A stretch of 64,000 bases of DNA from Paraburkholderia phenoliruptrix (lineage in GTDB: Bacteria > Pseudomonadota > Gammaproteobacteria > Burkholderiales > Burkholderiaceae), in NCBI RefSeq assembly GCF_019511605.1, contig NZ_JAEUAV010000004.1, positions 62,001 through 126,000 of the forward strand. The letters are read 5' to 3'. A model generated the notes under the pieces. The model was not told the origin of the DNA. It did no database searches and worked only from the letters and a program-made list of their open reading frames with translations. Shown piece after piece: positions 1 to 8,885 of this stretch (positions within the stretch are counted from its first letter, which is position 1; each line of letters opens with the position of its first letter). The position numbers were made by a program, and so were the translations under genes.

Positions 1-2
1 CG

Positions 3-749
3 TCGCGCGGGGTGCTGCGCGTGGCCACGACCGGCACGACGTGGATGGTGCCGCCTTCGCGCGCCATCTGGGTGCCGCCGCATGTCACGCACGAGGTCGT
101 GGCTGTCGAAGACGCGTTCCTGCGCACGCTTTACATTACGGAAAGCACGGTGCCCGCGGGGCTCGACGCGCCGCGCGTGGTCGAAGTCTCGAACCTGCTG
201 CGCGAAGTGATTGCCGCACTGGATACGCCCGGCCTCTCGCCGGCACGCGAGCGCTTGCTTGGCGCACTCGCGCTGGACGAGCTGACGCGCTCGGAGCCGC
301 TGCCTCTTTCCGTACCCATGCCGAACGAAAAGCGCCTGCGCGCGTTGTGCGAAGCAGTGATTGCGGACCCGTCGCCGGCTGAATCGCTCGAACAGTGGGC
401 GGCGAGCGTGGGAGCGAGTACGCGCACCATTGCGCGTTTGTTCCGGCAGGAGCTCGGCGTGAGCTTTTCGCAGTGGCGGCAACAGGCAATCCTGGCTCGC
501 GCGATTCCTCTGTTAAGCCAGGGGCAGCCGCTGTCGCATGTGGCGCGCGAGTTGGGCTATCAGAGCCAGAGCGCCTTTTCGGCGATGTTCCGGCGGGCCT
601 TTGGCGAGAGCCCGCGCGCGTTTATTGAACGCGGCTCGGAACACCGGCTGGAAAATGGAGAAAGCGCGGACGGCGCCAGTGCGGATGATATTCCCGGCGA
701 AGAGCCGGTGCTGAACCGCCCTGATGCGACGCACGGCGCGGCTCACTGA
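3..749 (+). CDS. AraC-family transcriptional regulator, 5' end outside window
   Basis: The reading frame is open from the left edge, so the start codon lies outside the window. The visible N-terminal part (PPSRAIWVPPHVTHEV) looks like the end of a cupin-type sensor domain as found in many AraC regulators. The C-terminal third carries the two helix-turn-helix segments of the AraC DNA-binding domain, including LEQWAASVGASTRTIARLF and the conserved ending VARELGYQSQSAFSAMFRRAFG-like pattern followed by SPRAF. A polar tail of about 35 residues follows the domain. It is convergent with the acetyltransferase gene. The effector ligand and target genes cannot be told from this fragment. Confidence 0.88.
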   Translation, partial: SRGVLRVATTGTTWMVPPSRAIWVPPHVTHEVVAVEDAFLRTLYITESTVPAGLDAPRVVEVSNLLREVIAALDTPGLSPARERLLGALALDELTRSEPLPLSVPMPNEKRLRALCEAVIADPSPAESLEQWAASVGASTRTIARLFRQELGVSFSQWRQQAILARAIPLLSQGQPLSHVARELGYQSQSAFSAMFRRAFGESPRAFIERGSEHRLENGESADGASADDIPGEEPVLNRPDATHGAAH

Positions 750-763
750 GCGCGGCTTTACAA

Positions 764-800
764 GTTAGACCCGCACGTTAGACCCGCACGTCAGACCCGC
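764..800. repeat. 13-bp tandem repeat over the end of the GNAT gene
   Basis: Copies of GTTAGACCCGCAC at 764-776 and 777-789 are followed by a partial third copy with one change starting at 790. The third copy contains the stop codon (complement of 791-793) of the acetyltransferase gene. The repeat lies between two convergent genes. Confidence 0.8.
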
Positions 801-1255
801 CGCGCGAGATGACGGATCGCGCCGAGTTGTGCAAGCCGCGGCCCGGCCAGCTTGTAACCCTTGCGCTGATACAGGCGCGCCGCGGGATTGTCGACGAACA
901 CACGCAGTTGCAGTTCGCGCAGCCCGCGCTCACGCGCCCACTGGTGAGACATATCCAGCAAGTAGGTGCCGGCGCCGAGCCGCCTGTATCCTTCCGCGAT
1001 CTGGACGTCGCGAATATGCAGCGAATCGCCTTCCTGCGTGATGCGCAGCACGCCGATCGGCTTGCCGTCCATTTCGAGAATGAAGTTCTCCGACTCGCGC
1101 CAGCTGCCGAGAAACAGGTCGCCGCGCCAGACGAGATGATGCCGTTGGTAGTAGCCGCCCATGTTGCCGTGAGTCAGCGCCTCGGCGAACTCGAAGTCAT
1201 CCATGCTGGCTTTGCGAAGATGAAACGGTGACGGAGCTTCGGTTGGATCGAACAT
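791..1255 (-). CDS. GNAT-family N-acetyltransferase
   Basis: A 154-residue protein with the GNAT fold signature. Motif A reads VQIAEGYRRLGAGTYLL at about residues 84-100, giving the R/Q-x-x-G-x-G/A acetyl-CoA pyrophosphate loop (RRLGAG), and NPAARLYQRKGY near residue 123 is the usual C-terminal motif. The frame opens further upstream, but the ATG at 1255 (MFDPTEAP) fits the expected length and leaves the family fold intact. Substrate is unknown; such enzymes acetylate amines, antibiotics or protein N-termini. The gene is monocistronic, convergent with the AraC gene, and lies downstream of the tRNA cluster terminator. Confidence 0.85.
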   Translation of the reverse strand: MFDPTEAPSPFHLRKASMDDFEFAEALTHGNMGGYYQRHHLVWRGDLFLGSWRESENFILEMDGKPIGVLRITQEGDSLHIRDVQIAEGYRRLGAGTYLLDMSHQWARERGLRELQLRVFVDNPAARLYQRKGYKLAGPRLAQLGAIRHLARRV

Positions 1256-1356
1256 GGCGGCGCGGCGAAGAGAAGTCGGATAAACGGTAAAACAGGCCGC
1301 GCGCGCTGGCAATGGCTGTTTGTCCGGGCATGGCCGGCGGGAGGGTCAGCGGAAAC

Positions 1357-1387
1357 AAAAAAGCCCACTTCTTGCGAAGTGGGCTTT
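1357..1387 (-). terminator. Rho-independent terminator of the second tRNA pair
   Basis: On the minus strand a 12-bp perfect stem (AAAGCCCACTTC, loop GCAA) is followed by a run of T. It lies just after tRNA-Asp. Confidence 0.85.
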
Positions 1388-1395
1388 CCAGAATC

Positions 1396-1472
1396 TGGCG
1401 GAGCGGACGGGACTCGAACCCGCGACCCCCGGCGTGACAGGCCGGTATTCTAACCAACTGAACTACCGCTCC
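1396..1472 (-). tRNA. tRNA-Asp (GTC), copy 1
   Basis: A 77-nt cloverleaf with encoded CCA. The acceptor stem GGAGCGG pairs with CCGCTCC; the anticodon loop CTGTCAC gives anticodon GTC; the T-arm holds GGTTCGAGTCC. It is the last gene of the tRNA-Glu/tRNA-Asp pair read from the minus strand. Confidence 0.97.
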
Positions 1473-1556
1473 AGATTTTCACACTGATCAAGCAAGGAAC
1501 AAGCAAGCTCGCTCCTGCTGCACCGTTCAACTTCTTACCGAACGACGCCGATGTTC

Positions 1557-1632
1557 TGGCGTCCCCTAGGGGATTCGAACCCCTGTACTCACCGTGAAAG
1601 GGTGATGTCCTAGGCCTCTAGACGAAGGGGAC
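1557..1632 (-). tRNA. tRNA-Glu (TTC), copy 1
   Basis: A 76-nt cloverleaf with encoded CCA. The acceptor stem GTCCCCT pairs with AGGGGAC; the anticodon loop CCTTTCA gives TTC. It lies about 85 nt upstream of tRNA-Asp copy 1 in the direction of transcription. Confidence 0.97.
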
Positions 1633-1654
1633 AACGTACTGCTTACACCTTTAA

Positions 1655-1690
1655 TGAAAAAGCCCGTTCAGGTTTGCATGAACGGGCTTT
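1655..1690 (-). terminator. Rho-independent terminator of the first tRNA pair
   Basis: On the minus strand a 12-bp perfect stem (AAAGCCCGTTCA) with an 8-nt loop is followed by TTTTTCATT. It lies directly after tRNA-Asp copy 2, so the two tRNA pairs are separated by a terminator, and the second pair may need its own promoter. Confidence 0.82.
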
Positions 1691-1693
1691 GTC

Positions 1694-1770
1694 TGGCGGA
1701 GTGGACGGGACTCGAACCCGCGACCCCCGGCGTGACAGGCCGGTATTCTAACCGACTGAACTACCACTCC
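1694..1770 (-). tRNA. tRNA-Asp (GTC), copy 2
   Basis: A 77-nt cloverleaf with encoded CCA, anticodon GTC. It differs from copy 1 at three bases: a compensated acceptor-stem pair (GGAGTGG with CCACTCC instead of GGAGCGG with CCGCTCC) and one D-loop base. Confidence 0.97.
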
Positions 1771-1874
1771 AGTCTTTACACCCTGGCTTGCGAGCGTCGG
1801 TTAATTCTCTGCAAGCTGCGCTGCTTTGGCGCGGGTCGGTCAACGACCCCGAACACTAAAGCGACGCTGATGTT

Positions 1875-1950
1875 TGGCGTCCCCTAGGGGATTCGAACCC
1901 CTGTACTCACCGTGAAAGGGTGATGTCCTAGGCCTCTAGACGAAGGGGAC
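1875..1950 (-). tRNA. tRNA-Glu (TTC), copy 2
   Basis: A 76-nt tRNA with the same mature sequence as copy 1 as far as can be read, anticodon TTC and encoded CCA. It heads the first Glu/Asp pair. Confidence 0.97.
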
Positions 1951-2128
1951 ATAATCTTTTCAGATCTGTCTTTAATTTGCTGCTGACTAAAATAAACTGG
2001 ATTTAAACTACTTGCCAGTTATTTACTGCGTCAACTGCAAAGACCGCTATTTTAACTACGCTACTGCTGTTTGTGAAGTCTTTTTTGCTACAAGTTCCAG
2101 GTTTTGGAACGACTTCACACTGCTCTGA

Positions 2129-2204
<76 letters not shown>

Positions 2205-2345
2205 CTTGCAGAACAGAAACGAGATTCTAGAGGCCAATTTGCGCTTTGTAAATACCCTTTGAGCAATTGCATGCGACTTTTTTCTCACGAGGCATGCAAT
2301 CCATCTCAACGCGCGCGCGAACGCGCCCGGACGCCCTCATGTGCG

Positions 2346-3755
2346 TCAGGCGAGCGCCTTCTCGATACGGCTCACCACGACATCGCGGCCGAACAGCATC
2401 AACACCGTGTCGATAGACGGCGTATGCGTGGTGCCCGCCACCAGCAGACGAACCGGCATGGCCAGTTGCGGCATCTTCAGCTTGTGCGCGGCAAGGGTCG
2501 CTTTGAGCGCCGCGGCAATCGCTTCTTTGGTCCATTCCACGGTCTTTAGCGCGGCGGCCAGCTCGCCGAGCGCCGGGCGCACTGCGTCGGTCACGTGCTG
2601 GGCGAGCGCTTCAGCCTCTGGAGCGGGCGTGCGATAGAACATTGCCGCGTTCTCCGCTATTTCCTTGACCGTGGACGCGCGATCCTTCAGCAAGCCGACC
2701 ACCGCCGTCAGGTCCGCGCCCTCTGCGACGCTCGCCTCGTCCACGCCCAGCTCAGCAAGGAACGGCCGTGCCAGCCCGGCAAGGCGCGCGTTATCCGCTT
2801 CCTTGATGTAATGCGCGTTGAGCCAGTTCAGCTTGTCATGGTCGTACTGCGCCGGCGATTTGCCCAGATGCTCGAGATCGAACCATTCGACGAACTGCTC
2901 GCGCGAAAAAATCTCCGCGTCGCCGTGCGACCAGCCAAGGCGCGCCAGATAGTTGACCACTGCCTCGGGCAGGTAGCCCGCGTCGCGATAACCCATCACG
3001 CTCATTGCACCGTGACGCTTGCTCATCTTTTCGCCCTGCTCGTTGAGCACGGTGGGCAGGTGCGCGTACACCGGCGGCTCGCCGCCGAGCGCGCGCAGAA
3101 TGTTGATCTGCCGCGGCGTGTTGTTCACGTGATCGTCGCCGCGAATCACGTGGGTAATGCGCATGTCCAGATCGTCGACCACCACGCAGAAGTTGTAGGT
3201 CGGCGTGCCGTCAGGCCGCGCGATCACGAGGTCGTCGAGCTCCTCGTTCGAGATTTCGATGCGCCCTTTCACCGCGTCGTCCCACGCCACCACGCCGGTG
3301 AGCGGATTGCGAAAGCGCAACACCGGCTGCACCCCGGCGGGCGGCTCGGGCAGCACCTTGCCCGGCTCCGGGCGCCACGTGCCGTCATAACGCGGCTTTT
3401 CGCCCGCTTCGCGCTGACGCTCGCGCAACGCGTCCAGTTCTTCAGTGGACATGTAGCAGGGGTACACGAGCCCGGCGTCGCGCATTTGTTGCAGCACTTC
3501 GCGGTAACGGTCCATGCGCTGCATCTGGTAGAACGGGCCCTCGTCGAAATCAAGGCCGAGCCATTCCATGCCTTCCAGAATCGCGTTGACGGATTCAACC
3601 GAAGACCGCTCGACGTCGGTGTCCTCGATCCGCAGCACGAAGGTCCCCTTCATCTTGCGCGCGAACGCCCACGGGTAAAGCGCGGAGCGGATGTTGCCGA
3701 GGTGAATGAAGCCGGTGGGACTGGGTGCGAAGCGGGTGCGAACGGAGGTGGTCAT
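2346..3755 (-). CDS. gltX: Glutamate--tRNA ligase
   Basis: This class I aminoacyl-tRNA synthetase charges tRNA-Glu with glutamate using ATP, in the cytosol. The 469-residue length is normal. The N-terminus [20 protein letters not shown] carries the HIGH-type motif (HLGN, residues 18-21), the Glu-binding IEDTD follows at 43-47, and KMSKR is at 243-247. The frame extends upstream, but the ATG at 3755 (MTTSVRTRF) is the family start. A minus-strand TATAAT (complement of 3881-3886) lies upstream. The gene precedes tRNA-Ala and two tRNA-Glu genes on the same strand, so the enzyme and its substrate tRNAs are neighbours. Confidence 0.98.
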   Translation of the reverse strand: MTTSVRTRFAPSPTGFIHLGNIRSALYPWAFARKMKGTFVLRIEDTDVERSSVESVNAILEGMEWLGLDFDEGPFYQMQRMDRYREVLQQMRDAGLVYPCYMSTEELDALRERQREAGEKPRYDGTWRPEPGKVLPEPPAGVQPVLRFRNPLTGVVAWDDAVKGRIEISNEELDDLVIARPDGTPTYNFCVVVDDLDMRITHVIRGDDHVNNTPRQINILRALGGEPPVYAHLPTVLNEQGEKMSKRHGAMSVMGYRDAGYLPEAVVNYLARLGWSHGDAEIFSREQFVEWFDLEHLGKSPAQYDHDKLNWLNAHYIKEADNARLAGLARPFLAELGVDEASVAEGADLTAVVGLLKDRASTVKEIAENAAMFYRTPAPEAEALAQHVTDAVRPALGELAAALKTVEWTKEAIAAALKATLAAHKLKMPQLAMPVRLLVAGTTHTPSIDTVLMLFGRDVVVSRIEKALA

Positions 3756-4147
3756 TAGCGTTACTCGAAGACGGGCGCCGGCGCCGGGCAGACAGCGCCT
3801 CTGAAGCGCGGCAGCGAACCGTGCCCGGACGGCAGAACGACTGCCATGAATGGACACGAGGGAATAAAAACAAGAGCCGAATTATACCTTTCGCGAGCAG
3901 CCAGCCTGCCCTCGTCCAGATGGCCAGTCACGGCGCCTTCTCGGGCTCTCACGGCGCTGCGCGCGACGGTGCAACGTTTCATTACGGGCCGCCGCGACCG
4001 CGCTGCTTTGCATTATGATGTGCGCGCGCCGGGCCCTGCACGCCGCCCGGCGCGGATGGAACCGCCACACGCGGTTGCCTCGCCCTTGCCTGATCGCGGC
4101 CGCCTGCGGCGCTCACTGCGTCGCCCACGCCGTTGCTGGAGAACTCG
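3756..4147. promoter_or_regulatory. Divergent intergenic region gltX / patatin gene
   Basis: A 392-bp region between divergent genes with no supported gene. It holds a TATAAT on the minus strand (complement of 3881-3886), placed to serve gltX; no good -35 was seen. For the plus strand, GGAG at 4138-4141 lies 6 nt before the TTG chosen as the patatin start. Confidence 0.45.
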
Positions 4148-5104
4148 TTGAAACCTTCGTCGCCTCGTCACGGCCGCCGCCATTTTTCGCTCGCGGCCGC
4201 CTCCGCGGTACTCGCCGCCTGCACCACGGCCGGCAGCAAAATCGACGGCCAGTCGTCGTCGAATAAGGGCACCGCCACGCCCGCAACCAATACGCCGCCG
4301 CTCGACAAGCCGCAGCGGCCGCTGCGCGTTGCACTCGCGCTCGGCGGCGGCGCGGCGCGCGGCTTCGCGCACATCGGCGTGATCAAGGCGCTGGAGGCGC
4401 GCAACATTCAGGTGGATCTGGTGGCCGGCACGAGCGCGGGATCGGTGGTCGGCGCGCTTTACGCGTCGGGCATGAACGGCTTTGCGCTGAACAAGCTCGC
4501 GCTCACGATGGACGAAGCGTCGATCAGCGACTGGGCCATGCCGTTTCGCACGCGGGGCCTTCTGCAAGGCATCGCCTTGCAGAATTATCTGAACACCACG
4601 CTCAACAACCGGCCTATCGAAAAGATGGTCAAGCCGCTTGGGGTCGTCGCCACCGACCTGAAAACCGGTCAGCCGATTCTTTTTCAGCGCGGCAACACCG
4701 GCGTCGCGGTACGGGCGTCGTGCAGCGTGCCATCCATCTTCGAGCCCGTGAGGATCGGCGGTCATGAATATGTGGACGGCGGCCTCGTGAGTCCCGTGCC
4801 GGCGTCATTTGCGCGCAAGATGGGGGCGGACTTCGTGATCGCGGTGGACATTTCGCAGCGCCCTGAAAGCGGTCTCACGGCCAGTTCGTTCGACGTGCTC
4901 ATGCAGACCTTCACGATCATGGGCCAGACGATCAAGGCGTATGAACTCGACAAATATGCGGACATCGTGATCCGGCCGAACCTCGCAGCCATGAGCGGCA
5001 GCGACTTCTCTCAGCGCAACGCCGCGATTCTCGCCGGTGAGGAAGCCGTCGCCAGGATCATGCCGGAGTTGCAGCGCAAGCTGGCGGCGAGCCGGGCGGC
5101 TTAG
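4148..5104 (+). CDS. Patatin-like phospholipase lipoprotein
   Basis: A 318-residue patatin/RssA-type serine hydrolase, expected to act on acyl lipids with a Ser-Asp dyad. Visible motifs are the oxyanion loop GGGAARG (66-72), the nucleophile elbow GTSAGS (94-99, Ser96) and DGG (Asp210). The N-terminus has an arginine-rich start, a hydrophobic stretch and a lipobox VLAAC (Cys25), so it is predicted to be exported and lipid-anchored in the envelope. TTG at 4148 is preferred because GGAG lies 6 nt upstream; a TTG at 4133 is also possible. It is convergent with the NlpC/P60 gene. The lipid substrate is unknown. Confidence 0.9.
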   Translation: MKPSSPRHGRRHFSLAAASAVLAACTTAGSKIDGQSSSNKGTATPATNTPPLDKPQRPLRVALALGGGAARGFAHIGVIKALEARNIQVDLVAGTSAGSVVGALYASGMNGFALNKLALTMDEASISDWAMPFRTRGLLQGIALQNYLNTTLNNRPIEKMVKPLGVVATDLKTGQPILFQRGNTGVAVRASCSVPSIFEPVRIGGHEYVDGGLVSPVPASFARKMGADFVIAVDISQRPESGLTASSFDVLMQTFTIMGQTIKAYELDKYADIVIRPNLAAMSGSDFSQRNAAILAGEEAVARIMPELQRKLAASRAA

Positions 5105-5129
5105 GGCGGCTGGGGCGAATTAGGGCGGC
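5101..5129. repeat. Repeat of the patatin stop-codon region
   Basis: TTAGGGCGGC at 5101-5110, which holds the patatin TAG stop, is repeated at 5120-5129, 19 bp further on. Confidence 0.6.
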
Positions 5130-5225
5130 GTAACGAGGCTCTCAGCTCGGCTCAGTGCGGTTCAGGACCGAGGGCCGCGCTAATCGGCGGCTCTTGAAGT
5201 GCCCACACGCCAGCCGCGCAAACGC

Positions 5226-5260
5226 AAAAAAGCCTGCTTCTTACGAAGCAGGCTTTTTTT
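5226..5260. terminator. Bidirectional terminator between patatin and NlpC/P60 genes
   Basis: AAAAAAGCCTGCTTC, a TTAC loop and GAAGCAGGCTTTTTTT form a near-perfect hairpin flanked by A and T runs, so it can end transcription from both convergent genes. Confidence 0.88.
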
Positions 5261-5293
5261 GGTCTGAGCGTCAGAACCGCCGGCGCGCAAAAA

Positions 5294-5959
5294 TCAGTTA
5301 TTGCCGCCGATAGTCGCGTTCACGCGCTTGCGCAGATCTTCACCTTCCTGATACGACGTCTCAATGCGACGCGCGCCGGTGAAGCGCTTTTCCCAGTAGC
5401 CGTCGTCCATGTCGTCGACACGGATCGTGCTGCCCGTGGACGGCGAATGCACGAACTTGTTGTCGCCGATATAAATGCCGACGTGCGAGAAGGTGCGGCG
5501 CATCGTATTGAAGAACACCAGATCGCCCGGCTTCAGGTCGCTCACGCGAACCTTTTCACCGACGCGGCTCATTTCTTCGGCGCGGCGCGGGAGCGCCATG
5601 CCCAACGTGTCCTGGAACACGTAGCGGACAAAACCGCTGCAATCGAGCCCAGAATCCGGCGTATTGCCGCCCCAGCGATAGCGAACGCCGATCATGTTCA
5701 GCGCGCCGACGACCACGTCGCCCGCTTTGCCGGCCATGCCGGAAAGGAACGATCGGGCGCCGCTTTCGGTATTGCCCGAGACGGACTGGGTGCTGGAGGA
5801 GGACGAGGAATTCGCCGTGTTGCTCGGCGAATAGGAGGCATTCTGATTGAAACTGCTTACTTCGTCGGCGAAAGCGCCGGGAGCTGCTGCGATCAAGACG
5901 CCAATGAACATCCCGGCGACGGCGCGCGTGCAAGCCTGGGTCAGATTTCTGTGCTGCAT
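5294..5959 (-). CDS. NlpC/P60 (C40) family peptidoglycan endopeptidase
   Basis: A 221-residue secreted cysteine peptidase of the C40 family, which cuts the peptide stems of peptidoglycan. A signal peptide occupies about residues 1-31 (hydrophobic 16-29, ending AFA-DE). A serine-rich linker (residues 50-60) follows, then the catalytic domain with LDCSGFV (Cys107), FSHVGIYIG (His159) and KFVHSPS (His171). RYRWGG before the Cys is typical. The short C-terminal tail after the domain has no known motif. Substrate specificity cannot be read directly. It lies downstream of yejF on the same strand, about 137 nt away. Confidence 0.93.
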   Translation of the reverse strand: MQHRNLTQACTRAVAGMFIGVLIAAAPGAFADEVSSFNQNASYSPSNTANSSSSSSTQSVSGNTESGARSFLSGMAGKAGDVVVGALNMIGVRYRWGGNTPDSGLDCSGFVRYVFQDTLGMALPRRAEEMSRVGEKVRVSDLKPGDLVFFNTMRRTFSHVGIYIGDNKFVHSPSTGSTIRVDDMDDGYWEKRFTGARRIETSYQEGEDLRKRVNATIGGNN

Positions 5960-6096
5960 TGGTCGGTATTTTTTGCTAAAGAATCAGGGGTCTACGGAAA
6001 AAAGTTTGGTCGATACTAGCCAGTAAGTATTCACGTGTCAAAACAAATAGAAAAATACAATCGACGCACGCACCCAATTGGTGAAAGGGTGAAAAA

Positions 6097-7782
6097 TCAA
6101 TGGTCCAACGCGGCTTTCAGGAGCTTTCGGGTGTACGGGTGCGACGGCGTCGCAAAGATTTTCTCAACGTCTCCGCTTTCCACGATAGAACCGTTTTGCA
6201 TGACCGCCACGCGATGCGCCATCGCCCCGATCACGGCCAGATCGTGGCTGATGAAAACGAAGCCGAGGTTGTACTTCTGTTGCAACCCGGCGAGCAGTTT
6301 CAGCACTTGCTGCTGGATGGAAACGTCCAGCGCGCTGGTCGGCTCATCCAGCACCAGAATGCGCGGCTCGACCACGAGCGCGCGCGCAATGGCTATGCGC
6401 TGGCGCTGTCCGCCGGAAAACTCGTGCGGATAGCGCAGCAGCGCGGTACGGTCGATGCCGACTTCGCGAAGAACGGCAAGCACCTTGTCGCGGCGCGCTT
6501 CCGGCGACATCTGCGGGCGGTGCAGCGCCAGTCCCTCGCCGACAATCCGCTCGACTGTCTGCCGCGGCGAAAGCGAGCTGAACGGGTCCTGAAACACCAC
6601 CTGCATGTGCGAGCGCAGCGCCGTCTGCTCCGCGCCGCGGTAGCTGCCGAGCGCCCTGCCCTCAAACTCGATCTCGCCGTGCACGGTGCGTTGCAGGCCG
6701 AGCAGCGCCATGGCCAGCGTGGACTTGCCCGAACCCGATTCGCCGACAATCCCGAGGGTCTCGCCCTGCCGCACGGAAACATTCGCATCGGCGACCGCCC
6801 GAAACCGGCCGGAGCGGAACCAGCCGGCAAAGCCCGGCAGCTTCGTCTTGAAATCGACGGACACGTCGCGGGCTTCGAGAAGCACCGGCGCAATGGGCAA
6901 CACCGGCACGACCGTGCGCTGCGGCCGGCTAGCGAGGAGCCGCTGCGTGTACGGGTGCTGCGGCGACTCGAAGACTTGGGCCACCGGCCCGCTTTCCACC
7001 AGCACGCCCTTTTCCATGACCGCGATACGCTCGGCAAAATTGCGCACAAGGTTGAGGTCATGCGTGATCAGCAGCACCGCCATGCCGCGCTTTGCCGCTT
7101 CATCGCGCTGCAGTTCGAGTAGCAGTTCGACTATCTGCGCGCGAATCGTCACGTCGAGCGCGGTGGTCGGCTCGTCCGCGAGCAGCAAACGCGGCCGGCA
7201 CGCCAGCGCCATCGCAATCATCGCGCGTTGCCGCTGTCCGCCGGAGAGTTCGTGCGGATAACTGTTCACGCGCTTGCCCGGCTCGGGAATGCCCGTGCGC
7301 CCGAGCAGCGCAACGGCGCGCTTGCGGGCTTCCGTTGCCGACACGCCGTCGTGCACGACAATCGTTTCGGCAATCTGGTCGCCTACCGTGTAGAGCGGAT
7401 TGAGCGCAGTCATCGGCTCCTGAAAAATCATCGCGATGTCCGAGCCGCGCAGGCCGCGCATCTCGCGCTCGGTCTTGGCAAGCAGATCCTCGCCGTCGAA
7501 ACGGATCGAGCCGCTCACCTGCGCGTCGCTCAACAGGCGCAACACCGACAACGCCGTCACGCTCTTGCCCGAACCCGATTCGCCGACGAGCGCGACGCGC
7601 TCGCCGCGCCGGATTGCCAGCGTGACGTCGTTGACGGCGACCGTTTCGCCGAAGCTCACGTGAAGATGATTCAGCTCCAGCAGCGGTTTTTTTTCAGCCC
7701 CTACTGCCCCGGCTTCGGGCTGCTGCCGCGTCGCTTGCCCCTGCCCTTGCCCCTGCTTTTGCCCCTGCCCTTGCGTGCTCAC
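6097..7782 (-). CDS. yejF: Peptide/microcin-type ABC importer, double ATPase subunit
   Basis: A 561-residue protein with two full ABC ATPase domains, as in YejF, which powers the Yej importer of peptides and related compounds. The first Walker A is GESGSGKS (67-74), the second is the same motif near residue 350; both halves have LSGGQRQR or FSGGQRQR signatures and LLADEPT/VLDEPT Walker B motifs. The start is GTG at 7782, supported by AGGAGGT 6 nt upstream; the start overlaps the yejE stop by 4 nt (GTGA), indicating translational coupling. The first 20 residues are an unusual Gly/Gln alternation. Confidence 0.95.
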   Translation of the reverse strand: MSTQGQGQKQGQGQGQATRQQPEAGAVGAEKKPLLELNHLHVSFGETVAVNDVTLAIRRGERVALVGESGSGKSVTALSVLRLLSDAQVSGSIRFDGEDLLAKTEREMRGLRGSDIAMIFQEPMTALNPLYTVGDQIAETIVVHDGVSATEARKRAVALLGRTGIPEPGKRVNSYPHELSGGQRQRAMIAMALACRPRLLLADEPTTALDVTIRAQIVELLLELQRDEAAKRGMAVLLITHDLNLVRNFAERIAVMEKGVLVESGPVAQVFESPQHPYTQRLLASRPQRTVVPVLPIAPVLLEARDVSVDFKTKLPGFAGWFRSGRFRAVADANVSVRQGETLGIVGESGSGKSTLAMALLGLQRTVHGEIEFEGRALGSYRGAEQTALRSHMQVVFQDPFSSLSPRQTVERIVGEGLALHRPQMSPEARRDKVLAVLREVGIDRTALLRYPHEFSGGQRQRIAIARALVVEPRILVLDEPTSALDVSIQQQVLKLLAGLQQKYNLGFVFISHDLAVIGAMAHRVAVMQNGSIVESGDVEKIFATPSHPYTRKLLKAALDH

Positions 7783-8885
7783 TGATTACCTCCTGCGCGC
7801 ATCGCGTCGGAGATGCGGGTGTCGAGCGCATTGCGCAGTGCGTCGCCCATGAAAGTCAGCAGCAACAGCATCGCGACCAGCACCCCGAACGTGGACAGCG
7901 AGATCCACCATGCGTCGAGATTAGCCTTGCCTTGCGCGAGCAGTTCCCCAAGACTGGGTGTGGGCGAAGGCACGCCAAGGCCGAGAAAGTCGAGACTGGT
8001 GAGCGCGAGAATCGCCCCGCTCATGCGAAAAGGAAGGAATGTGATGACGGGCGTAAGGCTATTGGGCAGCACATGCCGCCACATGATTTGCCAGTTCGAC
8101 AAACCCATGGCCTTCGCGGCGCGCACATAGTCCTGCTGCCGGTTGCGCAGAAATTCCGCGCGCACGTAGTCCGAGAGCCCGATCCAGCCGAACAGCGAGA
8201 GCAGCACGATAAGCAGAATAAAACCCGGCTCGAAGATGGACGAGAAAATGATCAACAGATAAAGTTCCGGCATCGCGCTCCAGATTTCTATCAGGCGCTG
8301 CCCGACGATATCCGTACGTCCTCCGAAATAACCTTGCACCGCGCCCGCCGCAATGCCGAAGATCGTGCCGATGAACGTCAGCACGAGCCCGAATTCCACT
8401 GAAACACGAAAGCCGTACAGCAGCCGTGCAAACAGGTCGCGGCCACGGTCGTCGGTGCCGAGCCAGTTTTCGCGCGAAGGCGGCGCCGGGTTGGGCGCTT
8501 TCGAAAAATAGTTGAGCGTGTCGTAGTAGTAGTGATTCGGCGGATACACGGCGAAGTTGCCGGGCGCACTGAAACGCTGCCTGATGTAGGGGTCCAGATA
8601 ATCTGCTGGCGTCGGAAAGTCGCCGCCGAACGTGGTTTCGGCATACGTGCGAAAAAGCGGGAAATACAAATGCCCGTCGTAGCGCACCACGAGCGGCTTG
8701 TCGTTCGACCACAGCGGCCCCGCGAGGCTTGCCACGAAAGCCGCGACGAACACGATCAGGCTCCAGTAGCCAAGACGTTGCTGACGAAACCGCTGCCACA
8801 CGCGGCGCGCAGGCGAAGGCGAGATGAACGCGCGCGCGGGCTCCGCGCGGGCTGCTGCATCGGCTGAGAGGCGGGCTCGATTCAT
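7779..8885 (-). CDS. yejE: Peptide ABC importer permease, second subunit
   Basis: A 368-residue inner-membrane permease of the DppC/OppC/YejE group. A cytosolic N-terminus leads to a first membrane helix (WSLIVFVAAFVASLAG), then a large periplasmic segment including YPPNHYYYDTLNYF, typical of YejE, and the permease core with the EAA-type loop (RAAKAMGLSNWQIMWRHVLPN). The ATG at 8885 is chosen because it overlaps the yejB stop (ATGA). It forms a heterodimer channel with YejB. Confidence 0.95.
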   Translation of the reverse strand: MNRARLSADAAARAEPARAFISPSPARRVWQRFRQQRLGYWSLIVFVAAFVASLAGPLWSNDKPLVVRYDGHLYFPLFRTYAETTFGGDFPTPADYLDPYIRQRFSAPGNFAVYPPNHYYYDTLNYFSKAPNPAPPSRENWLGTDDRGRDLFARLLYGFRVSVEFGLVLTFIGTIFGIAAGAVQGYFGGRTDIVGQRLIEIWSAMPELYLLIIFSSIFEPGFILLIVLLSLFGWIGLSDYVRAEFLRNRQQDYVRAAKAMGLSNWQIMWRHVLPNSLTPVITFLPFRMSGAILALTSLDFLGLGVPSPTPSLGELLAQGKANLDAWWISLSTFGVLVAMLLLLTFMGDALRNALDTRISDAMRAGGNQ

